Source: DASUPK01 sp963797265 (GTDB lineage Bacteria > Actinomycetota > Thermoleophilia > Solirubrobacterales > 70-9). Taken from it: a stretch of 64,000 nucleotides of DNA. The notes beneath the pieces are model-generated. The model ran no database searches, was not told the origin of the DNA, and saw only the letters and a list, made by a program, of their open reading frames with translations. Position numbers and translations under genes: made by a program. Below, in pieces: positions 33,039-40,802 of this stretch (position 1 is its first letter; every line of letters begins with the position of its first letter). The stretch is taken from positions 868,001 to 932,000 of the forward strand of contig CAWCOY010000003.1 in assembly GCA_963797265.1 (NCBI GenBank). Reading direction: 5' to 3'.

Positions 33039-34424
33039 CTAGGCCGCGTCGGCCGTGATCTCGGGATTCCCGTTGCGACCCGATCCATTCACGGGCCCAC
33101 CGTTGATCCGGTCCTGCAGGCGGCGGGCCGCCCGGCCGAGCCGCTTGGCTGCGCGCTCCCGGGCCGACGCCTGCGCCTGGCCGATGAAGTCGTGGACGAG
33201 CGCGTTGGCGTCGACGGGATGCTCGACCTGGGGGACGTGCCCGCACTGGTCGAGAACGACCTGGCGCGCGTCCGGAAGCGCATCGGTCACATAGCGGGAG
33301 AAGGCGAGCGGGACGAGAGGGTCCTCGTCGCCCCAGACGAACATCGCCGGCGGCTCGAGCTCTCGCAGCCGGGTGTAGAAGCCGCGCGGGCCGTTCGGCT
33401 CCTCGAGGTAGATGTGGCGCGCCGCGGCGCTGAACGCCACCCGGGTATTCACCGAGCGGTACGTCCGCAGGAACTCCTCGACCGCGACGTCGGCGGCGGA
33501 GGGATGGATTCGCTCCGGCCGCGAGAACATGCTCCAGAACTGCTGCCGGACGAGCGCGCCGCCGAAGCTGTGGGGGATGGCGGCGAACTCGGGACGCAGG
33601 AGCCTGACGATCGGGACGAAGTGCCTGCGGCGGCGCCAGGCCATGGACGGACAGAGCAGGCTGAGGCTCTGCACGTGACCGGGCTCGCGCAGGCCGACCT
33701 CGATCGCCACACGCCCGCCCAGCGAGTTGCCGACCAGGTGGGCGCGCTCTATCTCCATCGCGTCCATGAAGCGGGTGACGGAGCGGGCGAACCAGGCCGC
33801 GTCGTATGGCGCGCGGAGCGGCTTCGAGGACGAGCCGAATCCGGGCAGGTCGATCGCGTGGACCGTGTGCTCGGGGGTGAGGGCCGAGACCGTCTCGTAG
33901 AAGCTCGTCTTGTTGCTGCCCAGGCCGTGGATAAGAATCACCGTCTCGAGCCCATCGCCGGCGGTCAGCGTGGAGATCCGCGCCTTGCCGGCCCGCACCT
34001 CGTGGATTCGAAGCAGGGGCGGGCGGCCGTAGGGACGCTGGAAGAAGCCCTCGAAGGCGACGGCCAGATCCAGGTTGCCCCTTGCCCAGAGCCGGCGCGA
34101 GCGGAAGGCATCGAGTCCGGAGAGCCCGCCCTCGCGGAGCTCGAGCCAGGTCGCCGCGTCGGTCCCGATTACGACGTCGGGGTCGCGCTCCGGCGAGACG
34201 GTGACCGTGCAATGCGTCTCGTCGAGCTCGACCGCCCAGCTCAACCCCAGATCGTCCAGCTCGATCCGGTAGCTCGCGTGAAATCCCGGATCGGCGCCGA
34301 GGTAGCGCTCGTGGAGCGAGGCGAAAGCCCCATCCACCTCACGCAGCAACTGCCCCTCGGAAGAGAGCTCAGTCAAGGCGTCGCCAGCGTATCGCCCCGA
34401 ACGGTTGTTCCCGCTCACGCTCAC
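33039..34424 (-). CDS. SCP2-like domain fused to alpha/beta hydrolase
   Basis: 461 residues, GTG start. Residues about 15-130 resemble a sterol-carrier SCP2 domain (DPGFHASYRIELDDLG, TVTVSPERDPDVVIGTDAATWLEL, RRLWARGNLDLAVAFEGFF). Residues about 150-425 are an alpha/beta hydrolase: HGLGSNKTSF, nucleophile Ser in GNSLGGR, acid in WGDEDPLVP and His in CGHVPQVEHP. The C-terminal 40 residues are basic and polar. The fusion suggests lipid presentation to an esterase or lipase. First gene of a lipid-related operon, divergent from cysS. Confidence 0.82.
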   Translation of the reverse strand: MSVSGNNRSGRYAGDALTELSSEGQLLREVDGAFASLHERYLGADPGFHASYRIELDDLGLSWAVELDETHCTVTVSPERDPDVVIGTDAATWLELREGGLSGLDAFRSRRLWARGNLDLAVAFEGFFQRPYGRPPLLRIHEVRAGKARISTLTAGDGLETVILIHGLGSNKTSFYETVSALTPEHTVHAIDLPGFGSSSKPLRAPYDAAWFARSVTRFMDAMEIERAHLVGNSLGGRVAIEVGLREPGHVQSLSLLCPSMAWRRRRHFVPIVRLLRPEFAAIPHSFGGALVRQQFWSMFSRPERIHPSAADVAVEEFLRTYRSVNTRVAFSAAARHIYLEEPNGPRGFYTRLRELEPPAMFVWGDEDPLVPLAFSRYVTDALPDARQVVLDQCGHVPQVEHPVDANALVHDFIGQAQASARERAAKRLGRAARRLQDRINGGPVNGSGRNGNPEITADAA

Positions 34425-34470
34425 TCTCTTAACCGATTACTCGCGGAATATGCGCGTTCGGGTGCGCCAA

Positions 34471-34476
34471 TAGCAT
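34471..34476 (+). promoter_or_regulatory. -10 element for cysS
   Basis: TAGCAT is 7 bases before the GTG at 34484 in a 59-bp divergent gap. Confidence 0.4.
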
Positions 34477-34483
34477 CCGCGCC

Positions 34484-35833
34484 GTGAGCCCGATACGGAT
34501 TCAGGACACGCTCACGGGCGAGGAGCGCGATCTCCGGCCCGGCGAGCGCGGAGAGGTCGGCATCTACGCCTGCGGGCCGACCGTCTACGGGCGCATCCAC
34601 ATCGGCAACGCCCGACCGTATGTGGTTTTCACCCTGCTGAAGCGGTTCCTCGAGCACGAGGGCCTGGAGGCGAAGCTGGTCATCAACGTCACCGACATCA
34701 ACGACAAGATCTACGACGCCGCGAGGGAGGCCGGGGAGCCCTCCGACCGGTACGCCGCCGAGATGACCGCCGCCTACGTGGCCGACACGGACGCGCTCGG
34801 CCTGGAGCGGCCTGATGCCGAGCCGCTGGCCTCGGGGACGATCGAGGAGATCGTCTCGCTGATCCAGTCGCTGATCGACTCGGGCCACGCTTACCAGGCG
34901 AACGGCGACGTCTACTTTCGCGTGCGCAGCTTCGAGGGCTACGGAAAGATCTCCAATCGGAACGCGGATGAGATGGATCAGGGGGAGGAGGCCGGCACGG
35001 CGGCGCTCAAGGAGGATCCGCTCGACTTCGCGCTCTGGAAGGGACACAAGGAGGGCGAGGACACCTCATGGCCGTCGCCGTGGGGCGAGGGACGGCCGGG
35101 ATGGCACATCGAGTGCTCGGCGATGTCGGAGAAGGAGCTGGGCCCCGACTTCGCGATCCACGGCGGCGGCATCGACCTGGTCTTCCCCCACCACGAGAAC
35201 GAGATCGCGCAGACCGAGGCGGCGCGGGGAGTGCCGCTCGCCGAGATCTGGATGCACAACGGCCTGGTCCAGATCGACGAGGAGAAGATGTCGAAGTCCG
35301 TCGGGAACATCTTCCAGCTCTCGGAGGCGATCGAGCGCTACGGGGGTCAGACGGTGGTCGCTTACCTGATCTCCGGCCACTACCGGCAGCCGCTCGCCTT
35401 CTCCGACGAGCAGCTCCAGGAGGCGGCGGCACGGGTCGAGCGGATCCGGAACTACCTGCGTGACGCGCCCTCGGGCGAGCCGGATGAGTTCCTGGTCGAC
35501 CGCCGCCAGGCCTTCCTCGATGCCCTGTCCGATGACTTCAACACGCCGCAGGCGTTTGCGGTCCTGTTCGAGATCGTCGCCGAGGGGAACAGGCGCGAGC
35601 TGGCCGGTGCCCGCGAGGTGCTGACGGAGCTCCTGCCCCTGCTGGGACTCGACTCGCTGCTGGAGGGCGAGGAGGAGGCGCCGGCCGAGGCGCAGCAGCT
35701 CCTCGCCGAGCGCGAGGAGGCCCGCGCGGCCACGGACTTCGACCGGGCAGACTCCCTGCGCGACCAGCTCGCGGAGATGGGCTGGGAGGTTCGGGACGAG
35801 GCGGGCGGCGCGCGGCTGGTTCGCCGGCGCTAG
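34484..35833 (+). CDS. cysS: Cysteinyl-tRNA synthetase
   Basis: 449 residues. Zinc ligand Cys30 in YACGPTVYGRIHIGN, with HIGH-type HIGN at 39-42. The second zinc Cys/His cluster is GWHIECSAMS and HHENEIAQTEA. The class I lysine motif KMSKS is at 268-272. The C-terminal DALR helical domain (DDFNTPQAFAVL, FDRADSLRDQLAEMGW) confirms CysRS and excludes the shorter mycothiol ligase MshC. rlmB overlaps its stop by 1 base. Confidence 0.96.
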   Translation: MSPIRIQDTLTGEERDLRPGERGEVGIYACGPTVYGRIHIGNARPYVVFTLLKRFLEHEGLEAKLVINVTDINDKIYDAAREAGEPSDRYAAEMTAAYVADTDALGLERPDAEPLASGTIEEIVSLIQSLIDSGHAYQANGDVYFRVRSFEGYGKISNRNADEMDQGEEAGTAALKEDPLDFALWKGHKEGEDTSWPSPWGEGRPGWHIECSAMSEKELGPDFAIHGGGIDLVFPHHENEIAQTEAARGVPLAEIWMHNGLVQIDEEKMSKSVGNIFQLSEAIERYGGQTVVAYLISGHYRQPLAFSDEQLQEAAARVERIRNYLRDAPSGEPDEFLVDRRQAFLDALSDDFNTPQAFAVLFEIVAEGNRRELAGAREVLTELLPLLGLDSLLEGEEEAPAEAQQLLAEREEARAATDFDRADSLRDQLAEMGWEVRDEAGGARLVRRR

Positions 35834-36489
35834 TGGTCGACATGGAGCGGATCTACGGCCGCCGTCCGGTCGCCGAGGCCGAGCGGGGCCGGCGCCGGGT
35901 CCATCGCGTCTGGCGGGCGCCGGAGACGCCCGCCGACGAGCTGGAGCGGCTCTGCGGTTCCCCGGACCATCAGGGCGTCGTCGCGGAGGTCGACCCATTT
36001 CCCTATGCGGATCCGAACAGCCTGCTCGGGGCCGAGGACGCCCTGGTGGTGGTCCTCGACCAGGTCCAGGACCCGCACAACCTGGGCGCGGTTTGCCGGG
36101 CGGCCGAGGTCGCCGGTGCGGCCGGGGTGGTGATCCCCGAGCGCCGCGCGGCATCCGTCACCCCCGCCGCCTGCAAGGCCTCGGCCGGAGCGGTGGAGCA
36201 TCTGCCGGTGGCCAGGGTCAGGAACGTGGCCGATTGGCTGGCAGACGCAAAGGAGGCAGGGGCATGGGCATACGGGGCCTCCGCCGAGGCCGACCGCGCC
36301 TACACGGACGTCGACTGGACCGGCCGCGCGACGCTGGTCCTGGGCTCGGAAGGCTCCGGCCTGCGGCCGCGGGTCGCGGACACCTGCGACGAGCTCGTCT
36401 CGATTCCGGTCGCCGGCCGGGTGGAGTCGCTGAACGCCTCCGTGGCCGCCGCGGTGATCCTCTTCGAGGCGCAGCGCCAGCGGGACTGA
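35833..36489 (+). CDS. rlmB: TrmH/SpoU-family 23S rRNA 2'-O-methyltransferase
   Basis: 218 residues from GTG 35833 (TAGTG overlap with cysS); ATG 35842 is an alternative. An N-terminal substrate domain is short here (about 1-60, with the GxxxV..P pattern RIYGRRPVAEAERG). The SPOUT knot follows: motif 1 LDQVQDPHNLGAVCRAAEVAG, motif 2 LVLGSEGSGLRP and motif 3 IPVAGRVESLNASVAAAVILFE. The cysS-rlmB order is shared with Firmicutes. Confidence 0.93.
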   Translation: MVDMERIYGRRPVAEAERGRRRVHRVWRAPETPADELERLCGSPDHQGVVAEVDPFPYADPNSLLGAEDALVVVLDQVQDPHNLGAVCRAAEVAGAAGVVIPERRAASVTPAACKASAGAVEHLPVARVRNVADWLADAKEAGAWAYGASAEADRAYTDVDWTGRATLVLGSEGSGLRPRVADTCDELVSIPVAGRVESLNASVAAAVILFEAQRQRD

Positions 36490-36495
36490 TCAGGC

Positions 36496-36541
36496 CGAAC
36501 GTCCCGGGGTGCCCCTCATGGGGCGTGCTGCGGGACGTTCG
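36496..36541. terminator. Large inverted repeat between convergent genes (dispersed element A)
   Basis: CGAACGTCCCG (36496-36506) is mirrored by CGGGACGTTCG (36531-36541). Inside is a second hairpin GCCCC-TCAT-GGGGC (36511-36524). It starts 7 bases after the rlmB stop and ends 4 bases before the opposite stop, so it can terminate both. A related element is at 52515-52556. Confidence 0.65.
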
Positions 36542-36544
36542 CGG

Positions 36545-37108
36545 TTAGGCGGCGAGCGTCCTGGGCTCCGCGACCTGCTCGGCGAGCGCGACCAGCTCGT
36601 CCAGGATCTCGACGTAACGCTGACGCAGCTCGATGTCGCCGAGCCGCCCGCCCTCGAAGGCTTCGTGGACGTGGCCGACGGGGAGATCGGTCTCGATCAC
36701 CCGGGCGCCGCTCGCGCCGAGCGCCTTCCGTGCCTCGGCCTGCGCCCAGACGGCGCCGAACATGCCCGTGCTGGCGCCGACGACCGCGGCGGGCTTGCCC
36801 CAGAGCGCGTTCTCGCCCTTGGGTCGCGAGGCCCAGTCGAGCGCGTTCTTGAGTTGCCCCGGGATCGATGAGTTGTACTCCGGAGTGGCGATCAGGACTG
36901 CGTCGGCCGACTCGATCGCCTCGCGGAGGCGGCGTGCGCCGGCCGGGCCGCTACCGGCGTCGTCGTCCTCGTCATAGGGCTCGACGGCCTTGAGGCCATC
37001 GAAGATCTCGAGCTCCGCGGACGGCGGCAGCAGCTCGGCCGCCGCCCGCAGGAGCGTCGTGTTGTGGGAGTCGCGGCGAAGGCTGCCTGAGATTCCCAGG
37101 ACCTTCAT
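36545..37108 (-). CDS. NADPH-dependent FMN reductase
   Basis: 187 residues. Flavodoxin-like fold: VLGISGSLRRDSHNTTLLRAAAEL gives the phosphate-binding loop, TPEYNSSIPGQLKNALDWASR is the family signature, and VVGASTGMFGAVWAQAEARKAL follows. It reduces FMN or quinones/azo dyes with NADPH. Downstream of yceI with a 4-base gap, so probably controlled by the MarR operator. Confidence 0.9.
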   Translation of the reverse strand: MKVLGISGSLRRDSHNTTLLRAAAELLPPSAELEIFDGLKAVEPYDEDDDAGSGPAGARRLREAIESADAVLIATPEYNSSIPGQLKNALDWASRPKGENALWGKPAAVVGASTGMFGAVWAQAEARKALGASGARVIETDLPVGHVHEAFEGGRLGDIELRQRYVEILDELVALAEQVAEPRTLAA

Positions 37109-37112
37109 CCGA

Positions 37113-37664
37113 CTAGCCCTCCTCGGACTTGATGAGCTCGAGGTGGACGCTGAGCGTCACCTCGTCACCGAGGATCTTGGACCCCTTCGGCATGTCCATG
37201 TTCCAGTCGAGTCCGTAGTGGTGGCGGTCGACGGTGGTCTCGAGCTCGATGCCCAGACGGTCGTTGCCATCGGGGCCGGGGATCGGTCCCGTGAGCTTGC
37301 CGCGGGCGGTCACCGCTCGGGCGATCCCCTTGACGGTCAGGTCACCGTCGACGACGAGCTCGTCGCCATCGCGTGCGACCCGGCTCGACTCGAAGGTGAT
37401 CTCCGGCGTCTGATCCTTGTCGAAGAACTCGGGGGAGAGCAGGTGGGCCTCGAGGTTCTCCTCCTTCACCTCCACGCTCTCGACCGGGACGCGACCGCTC
37501 AGCCGGGGCTCATCGGATGTATCGCTGAGGGTTGCCTCGAACGTCCCGAACGTGCCTCGGAAGGTGCCGACGGCGTGCCTGACGGCGAATCCGACGCTCG
37601 AATGAACGGGATCGGATTGCCAGGTGCCGGTCGGGATGGTTGACTCTGCTTGTGCTGTGGCCAT
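37113..37664 (-). CDS. YceI-family lipid-binding protein
   Basis: 183 residues. Beta-barrel lipocalin-like family: WQSDPVHSSVGFAVRHAVGTFRGTF, SVEVKEENLEAHLLSPEFFD, ITFESSRVARDGDELVVDGDLTVKG and VTLSVHLELIKSEE. It lacks a signal peptide, so it is cytoplasmic. YceI proteins bind isoprenoid quinones or similar lipids. Good Shine-Dalgarno AAAGGAG. Divergent from marR. Confidence 0.92.
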   Translation of the reverse strand: MATAQAESTIPTGTWQSDPVHSSVGFAVRHAVGTFRGTFGTFEATLSDTSDEPRLSGRVPVESVEVKEENLEAHLLSPEFFDKDQTPEITFESSRVARDGDELVVDGDLTVKGIARAVTARGKLTGPIPGPDGNDRLGIELETTVDRHHYGLDWNMDMPKGSKILGDEVTLSVHLELIKSEEG

Positions 37665-37683
37665 TGAATGTCTCCTTTGCGGG

Positions 37684-37719
37684 GGCTAAGCTTTACTTGA
37701 TCTATCAAACAGTTTAGCC
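37684..37719. promoter_or_regulatory. MarR operator region
   Basis: Nested palindromes: inner TTGAT-CT-ATCAA (37697-37708), outer GGCTAA (37684-37689) and TTAGCC (37714-37719). It lies between divergent yceI and marR. On the minus strand the TTGATA hexamer could be the yceI -35, so binding would block it. Confidence 0.6.
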
Positions 37720-37724
37720 GAAAC

Positions 37725-38204
37725 TTGAGCACACAACAGTTGACAACTAAAACACTTCCGTCCACCGACGTGTTCGCGAACCTGTCCGCGGCGTACTCGA
37801 CCCTCACCCGCGAGCTCAGCGCCTCCCTCGTCGACAAGCACGGGCTGACGATCAATGACTACGGATGCCTGCTGTTGCTCTCGCGGGCAGGCGAGGAGGG
37901 CATGCGCCGGATCGATCTCGCGAATGAGCTTCGGCTCTCACCGTCCGGGATCACGCGCCTGCTGGACCGACTCGAGGACCAGGGACTGGTCGGCAAGGGC
38001 GCCTGCAAGGAGGATGCCCGGGTCAGCTACGCGATCCTCACCGACGCCGGGCTGGCCAAGCTCAGGGACGCGGCCCCCGGGCACATCGAGGACATCGAGC
38101 GCCAGCTTGTGGATGTCCTCGACGAGGACGAGATGCGCACGCTCACCGAGCTCCTCGGGCGCATCGGCAGCGCCCGAGGTGAGGAGTGCACTCCCGAGGA
38201 GTAG
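37725..38204 (+). CDS. MarR-family transcriptional regulator
   Basis: 159 residues, TTG start. Winged helix: LTINDYGCLLLLSRAGEEGMRRIDLANELRLSPSGITRLLDRLEDQGLV, with the wing ACKEDARVSYAILTDAG. Cys at about residue 93 in the wing (GKGACKEDAR) might be a redox sensor, but this is speculative. It likely represses the divergent yceI-FMN reductase pair. Ends in a hairpin shared with the convergent gene. Confidence 0.9.
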   Translation: MSTQQLTTKTLPSTDVFANLSAAYSTLTRELSASLVDKHGLTINDYGCLLLLSRAGEEGMRRIDLANELRLSPSGITRLLDRLEDQGLVGKGACKEDARVSYAILTDAGLAKLRDAAPGHIEDIERQLVDVLDEDEMRTLTELLGRIGSARGEECTPEE

Positions 38205-38224
38205 CCGGCCGCTAGGCGGCCGGC
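38204..38224. terminator. Bidirectional hairpin terminator
   Basis: GCCGGCCGC and GCGGCCGGC form a perfect 9-bp stem with a 3-base loop (TAG). It covers both convergent stop regions. Confidence 0.65.
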
Positions 38225-38970
38225 GCCTCAGGCGGGGGCGGTGACTCCGAGGGCGGCGGCTCCACGGCAGACGGTTCCGCCGGGGAGGTCGCCACGCTCT
38301 GGCCGCCTCCGAGATCGAAGAAGAGGATGCTCGCGACGAGCGCGGCCACCGGCTCCGCGACGATGCTGGCGAGGATGGCCAGGATCACCAGAGCCACATC
38401 TCCGATGGCGGCGCCGATCAGTGCCGCGACGATCGAGACGGCGATCACGATCAGGAAAGCGAGCACGATCGTGATGAAGACGTTCCAGCCGTTGCCTCGA
38501 ACGAGCTCGCGGCTGCGACCAAAGGCGTCGATGACGCCCTTGTTCTCGATGACGATCGCGGGCGCCACGACAGCCCAGATGGTGATCAGAATCAGGCCGG
38601 GGACGATCACGAGGAAGAGGCCGACCGCCACGGCGATCCCGAAGAGAATTCCATTCAGGATCAGAGTCCCGATGTAGGGGGCCGCCGCCCGAAGGAGCTC
38701 CCCCGAAGTCTCGTCGCGGCGCCCGTCGCGAACGTCCTGGACGAGCTTGACGACGTATCCGGTGTAGAGGACATGCGCGATGAGGCTGACGATCGCGGCG
38801 ACCACGCCGAGGACGAGGTTGCCAGTCGCGCGGAGAAGTCCGTTCGCGATCGCCGCTCCGCCGATGATCATGACTGCGACCAGCAGGACCGCGCCGGCGT
38901 TGTTGCGGTAAGTCTCGAAGGCCTCGCCGATCACTCGGCCCGGCTCGATGCGGGTTCCGGTCGCTTCCAT
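38212..38970 (-). CDS. Multi-pass membrane protein, unknown
   Basis: 252 residues. Begins EPGRVIGEAFETYRNNAGAVLLVAV, a start seen in glycerophosphodiesterase-type membrane domain and DUF7847-like proteins. About five or six hydrophobic segments span residues 25-225, with a conserved-looking RSRELVRGNGWNVF between them. The C-terminal 30 residues are Pro/Ser/Glu-rich. Good AAGGAGGAG Shine-Dalgarno. Function unknown. Confidence 0.75.
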   Translation of the reverse strand: MEATGTRIEPGRVIGEAFETYRNNAGAVLLVAVMIIGGAAIANGLLRATGNLVLGVVAAIVSLIAHVLYTGYVVKLVQDVRDGRRDETSGELLRAAAPYIGTLILNGILFGIAVAVGLFLVIVPGLILITIWAVVAPAIVIENKGVIDAFGRSRELVRGNGWNVFITIVLAFLIVIAVSIVAALIGAAIGDVALVILAILASIVAEPVAALVASILFFDLGGGQSVATSPAEPSAVEPPPSESPPPPEAPAA

Positions 38971-39077
38971 CGTTGACTCCTCCTTAGGGTGAAACGAGAC
39001 GTCCTCGGGTTCGCGGCGGAGGGCCGGGCTCCTGCCCCGTGCTCTGCAACCTCAATTGCATCGGCTCCGAACGGTGG

Positions 39078-39105
39078 TTGACATTCGCGAAACCGCCGTT
39101 AGGCT
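39078..39105 (+). promoter_or_regulatory. sigH promoter
   Basis: TTGACA (39078-39083), 16 bp, TAGGCT (39100-39105). A second -10-like TATAAG lies at 39156-39161 nearer the gene. The 244-bp gap between the divergent genes holds no further feature that I can see. Confidence 0.5.
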
Positions 39106-39214
39106 GCTCCGGCAGAAAAGGGTGAACCTCAGGTCGAGCCTGATGGACGCACCCATATAAGGCGCCTCAGGGGAGGAACTGGGCGCCACAGAACTCTCGT
39201 CAGAGGAGGTTGCT

Positions 39215-39913
39215 GTGGCAGTTCCTACCCCAAGCACCGAAGAGCATGCGGTCGTCCAGGGTCGTGCGGTTCCCGAGGGCGCCCGCCACCACGGGCCAGG
39301 TCCCGACGACGAGTTTCTCGTCGCCCTCGCCAAGAACGGCCGGACCGACGCCTACGACCAACTGGTGCGCCGCTACCGGCGCTTCGTGCGAGTCAAGTCC
39401 TCGTCGTATTTCCTGCTCGGCGGCGACGCCGACGACCTGATGCAAGAGGGGCTGCTCGGCCTCTTCAAGGCGATTCGCGACTACCGTCCCGAGCGCGAGT
39501 CGAGCTTCCGCGGCTTCGCCGAGCTCTGCATCACCCGGCAGATCATCACCGCGGTGAAGACCGCGACCCGCAACAAGCACACGCCGCTCAACCAATACGT
39601 GTCCTTCAGCCAGACGCCCGCGGCGGCGGGCTCCGATTCGGAGACGACCCTGGAGGAGGTTCTCCCGGGGCCGTCGGTTCGCGATCCGGCGAACCAGGTG
39701 ATCGCCGGCGAGGAGCTCGAAAGCCTGGTGGCCTGCCTCACCAGCGTGCTGTCGGATCTCGAGAGCCATGTCCTCGCCCTCTACCTGGACGGTCACTCCT
39801 ACGAGGTGATCGGCGAGCGGCTCGAGTGCGACACCAAGACGGTCGACAACGCGCTGCAGCGCGTCAAGCGCAAGGTGGGAATCCACCTCGACTCGCGCGC
39901 GGTGAAGATCTGA
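39215..39913 (+). CDS. sigH: Sigma-H (Spo0H)-like RNA polymerase sigma factor
   Basis: 232 residues from GTG 39215 with AGAGGAGG upstream. Region 2: DAYDQLVRRYRRFVRVKSSSYFLLGGDADDLMQEGLLGLFKAIRDYRPERESSFRGFAELCITRQI; the segment FAELCITRQIITAVKTATR is nearly that of Bacillus SigH. Region 4: ESHVLALYLDGHSYEVIGERLECDTKTVDNALQRVKRKV. The N-terminal 25 residues are variable. It is followed by a strong terminator. Its position after rlmB is the same as in Firmicutes. Confidence 0.93.
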   Translation: MAVPTPSTEEHAVVQGRAVPEGARHHGPGPDDEFLVALAKNGRTDAYDQLVRRYRRFVRVKSSSYFLLGGDADDLMQEGLLGLFKAIRDYRPERESSFRGFAELCITRQIITAVKTATRNKHTPLNQYVSFSQTPAAAGSDSETTLEEVLPGPSVRDPANQVIAGEELESLVACLTSVLSDLESHVLALYLDGHSYEVIGERLECDTKTVDNALQRVKRKVGIHLDSRAVKI

Positions 39914-39942
39914 ACCCGTTCTAGACAACGGCACGGCAGCCA

Positions 39943-39974
39943 GACGGCCGTCCCGGAAAACCGGGGCGGCCGTC
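39943..39974 (+). terminator. sigH terminator
   Basis: GACGGCCG-T-CCCGG, AAAA loop, CCGGG-G-CGGCCGTC: a 14-bp stem with one T-G pair, 30 bases after sigH. Confidence 0.8.
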
Positions 39975-40025
39975 GTCGTCCCGGGCGCTTTTGACGTACA
40001 GGGGCGAAAAAGCGCCCCGCGCGGG

Positions 40026-40340
40026 TCAGCGACGTTTCATGCGGCCGGCGAAGGGGCTGGTCGCGACCTTCTTGGCGAGATCGGCCGGCTCGACCTTGCC
40101 CAGCAGGGCGCGGAGCTCCCGGCGCTCGCGATCGGACAGGTTCGAGGGACGCCCCTTGGACGATCGCACGATCTCGAGCATCCGCTTGCGCTCCTTCGAG
40201 GTGAGGCGATCCGTGACGTGATTGCGAACCGCGACCACGACCTCGGCGGCGGCCAGCAGCCAGGCACCACGAGCGAGCCACTTCCCGCGGGCGGCGGCGG
40301 CGGCAGGGTCGGCGATCGCTTCGCGGAAGCTGCGGGGCAC
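40026..40340 (-). CDS. Small basic protein, unknown
   Basis: 104 residues from GTG 40340. A hydrophobic segment GAWLLAAAEVVVAVRN (about 22-37) is followed by RLTSKERKRMLEIVRSSKGRPSNLSDRERRELRALLGKVEPADLAKKVATSPFAG, a helical region that looks like a nucleic-acid or membrane-surface binding element. No family name can be given. Confidence 0.6.
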   Translation of the reverse strand: MPRSFREAIADPAAAAARGKWLARGAWLLAAAEVVVAVRNHVTDRLTSKERKRMLEIVRSSKGRPSNLSDRERRELRALLGKVEPADLAKKVATSPFAGRMKRR

Positions 40341-40409
40341 GCGCTGAGTGTATGCACGCCCCCGATTTTCGGGGTGGGAAGACCCCCCGCGGCTGCCGAT
40401 ACCAGGACG

Positions 40410-40674
40410 GTGAGAGTCAGGTACGCCATCGGAGGGATGCTGGCGGCCGCCACGCTCGCGCTTCCGGCGACCGCGGCGGCCGGGCAGGGGGTCAGGTCTC
40501 GAGCCTGGCCGCCCAGCAGTGCGCCCGGGAGCGAGCGGAGATCGGCAAGAAGGCGTTCCACAAGCGCTACGGGCAGAAGCGAACAATGCGGGCCTGCGCC
40601 AGGAGGTACCGCGGGCGAGTAGCCACGGCGCTCGCCACCGCCACGTCGACGACGAGACAGACGACGAGGAGTAG
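40410..40674 (+). pseudogene. Frameshifted small secreted protein
   Basis: GTG 40410, 6 bases after GATACC, opens a signal peptide (RVRYAIGGMLAAATLALPA, TAAAGQG). The next 45 codons make sense only in another frame: SSLAAQQCARERAEIGKKAF, HKRYGQKRTMRACARRYRGR. The shift fits one missing G in the GGGGG at about 40487. A third frame then gives an acidic tail VDDETDDEE with TAG 40672-40674. The Cys-x8-G-x3-F-x3-YG pattern is known to me from small exported actinobacterial proteins. Function unknown. Confidence 0.5.
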
Positions 40675-40722
40675 TCGGGCTCGCGCCCTTCAGGCGGACG
40701 GCGCGCCTACCCTTCTCGCAGC

Positions 40723-40795
40723 GCCCGGATAGCTCAACTGGTGGAGCACCGCTCTTGTAAAGCGGAGGCTGTGGGTTCGAGCCCCACTCCGGGCT
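40723..40795 (+). tRNA. tRNA-Thr (TGT)
   Basis: 73 bases. Acceptor GCCCGGA/TCCGGGC, D-stem GCTC/GAGC, anticodon stem CCGCT/AGCGG with loop CTTGTAA (anticodon TGT), T-arm GTGGG-TTCGAGC-CCCAC, discriminator T. CCA is not encoded. Only 7 bases separate it from the next GTG. Confidence 0.97.
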
Positions 40796-40802
40796 TTTGG
40801 CC

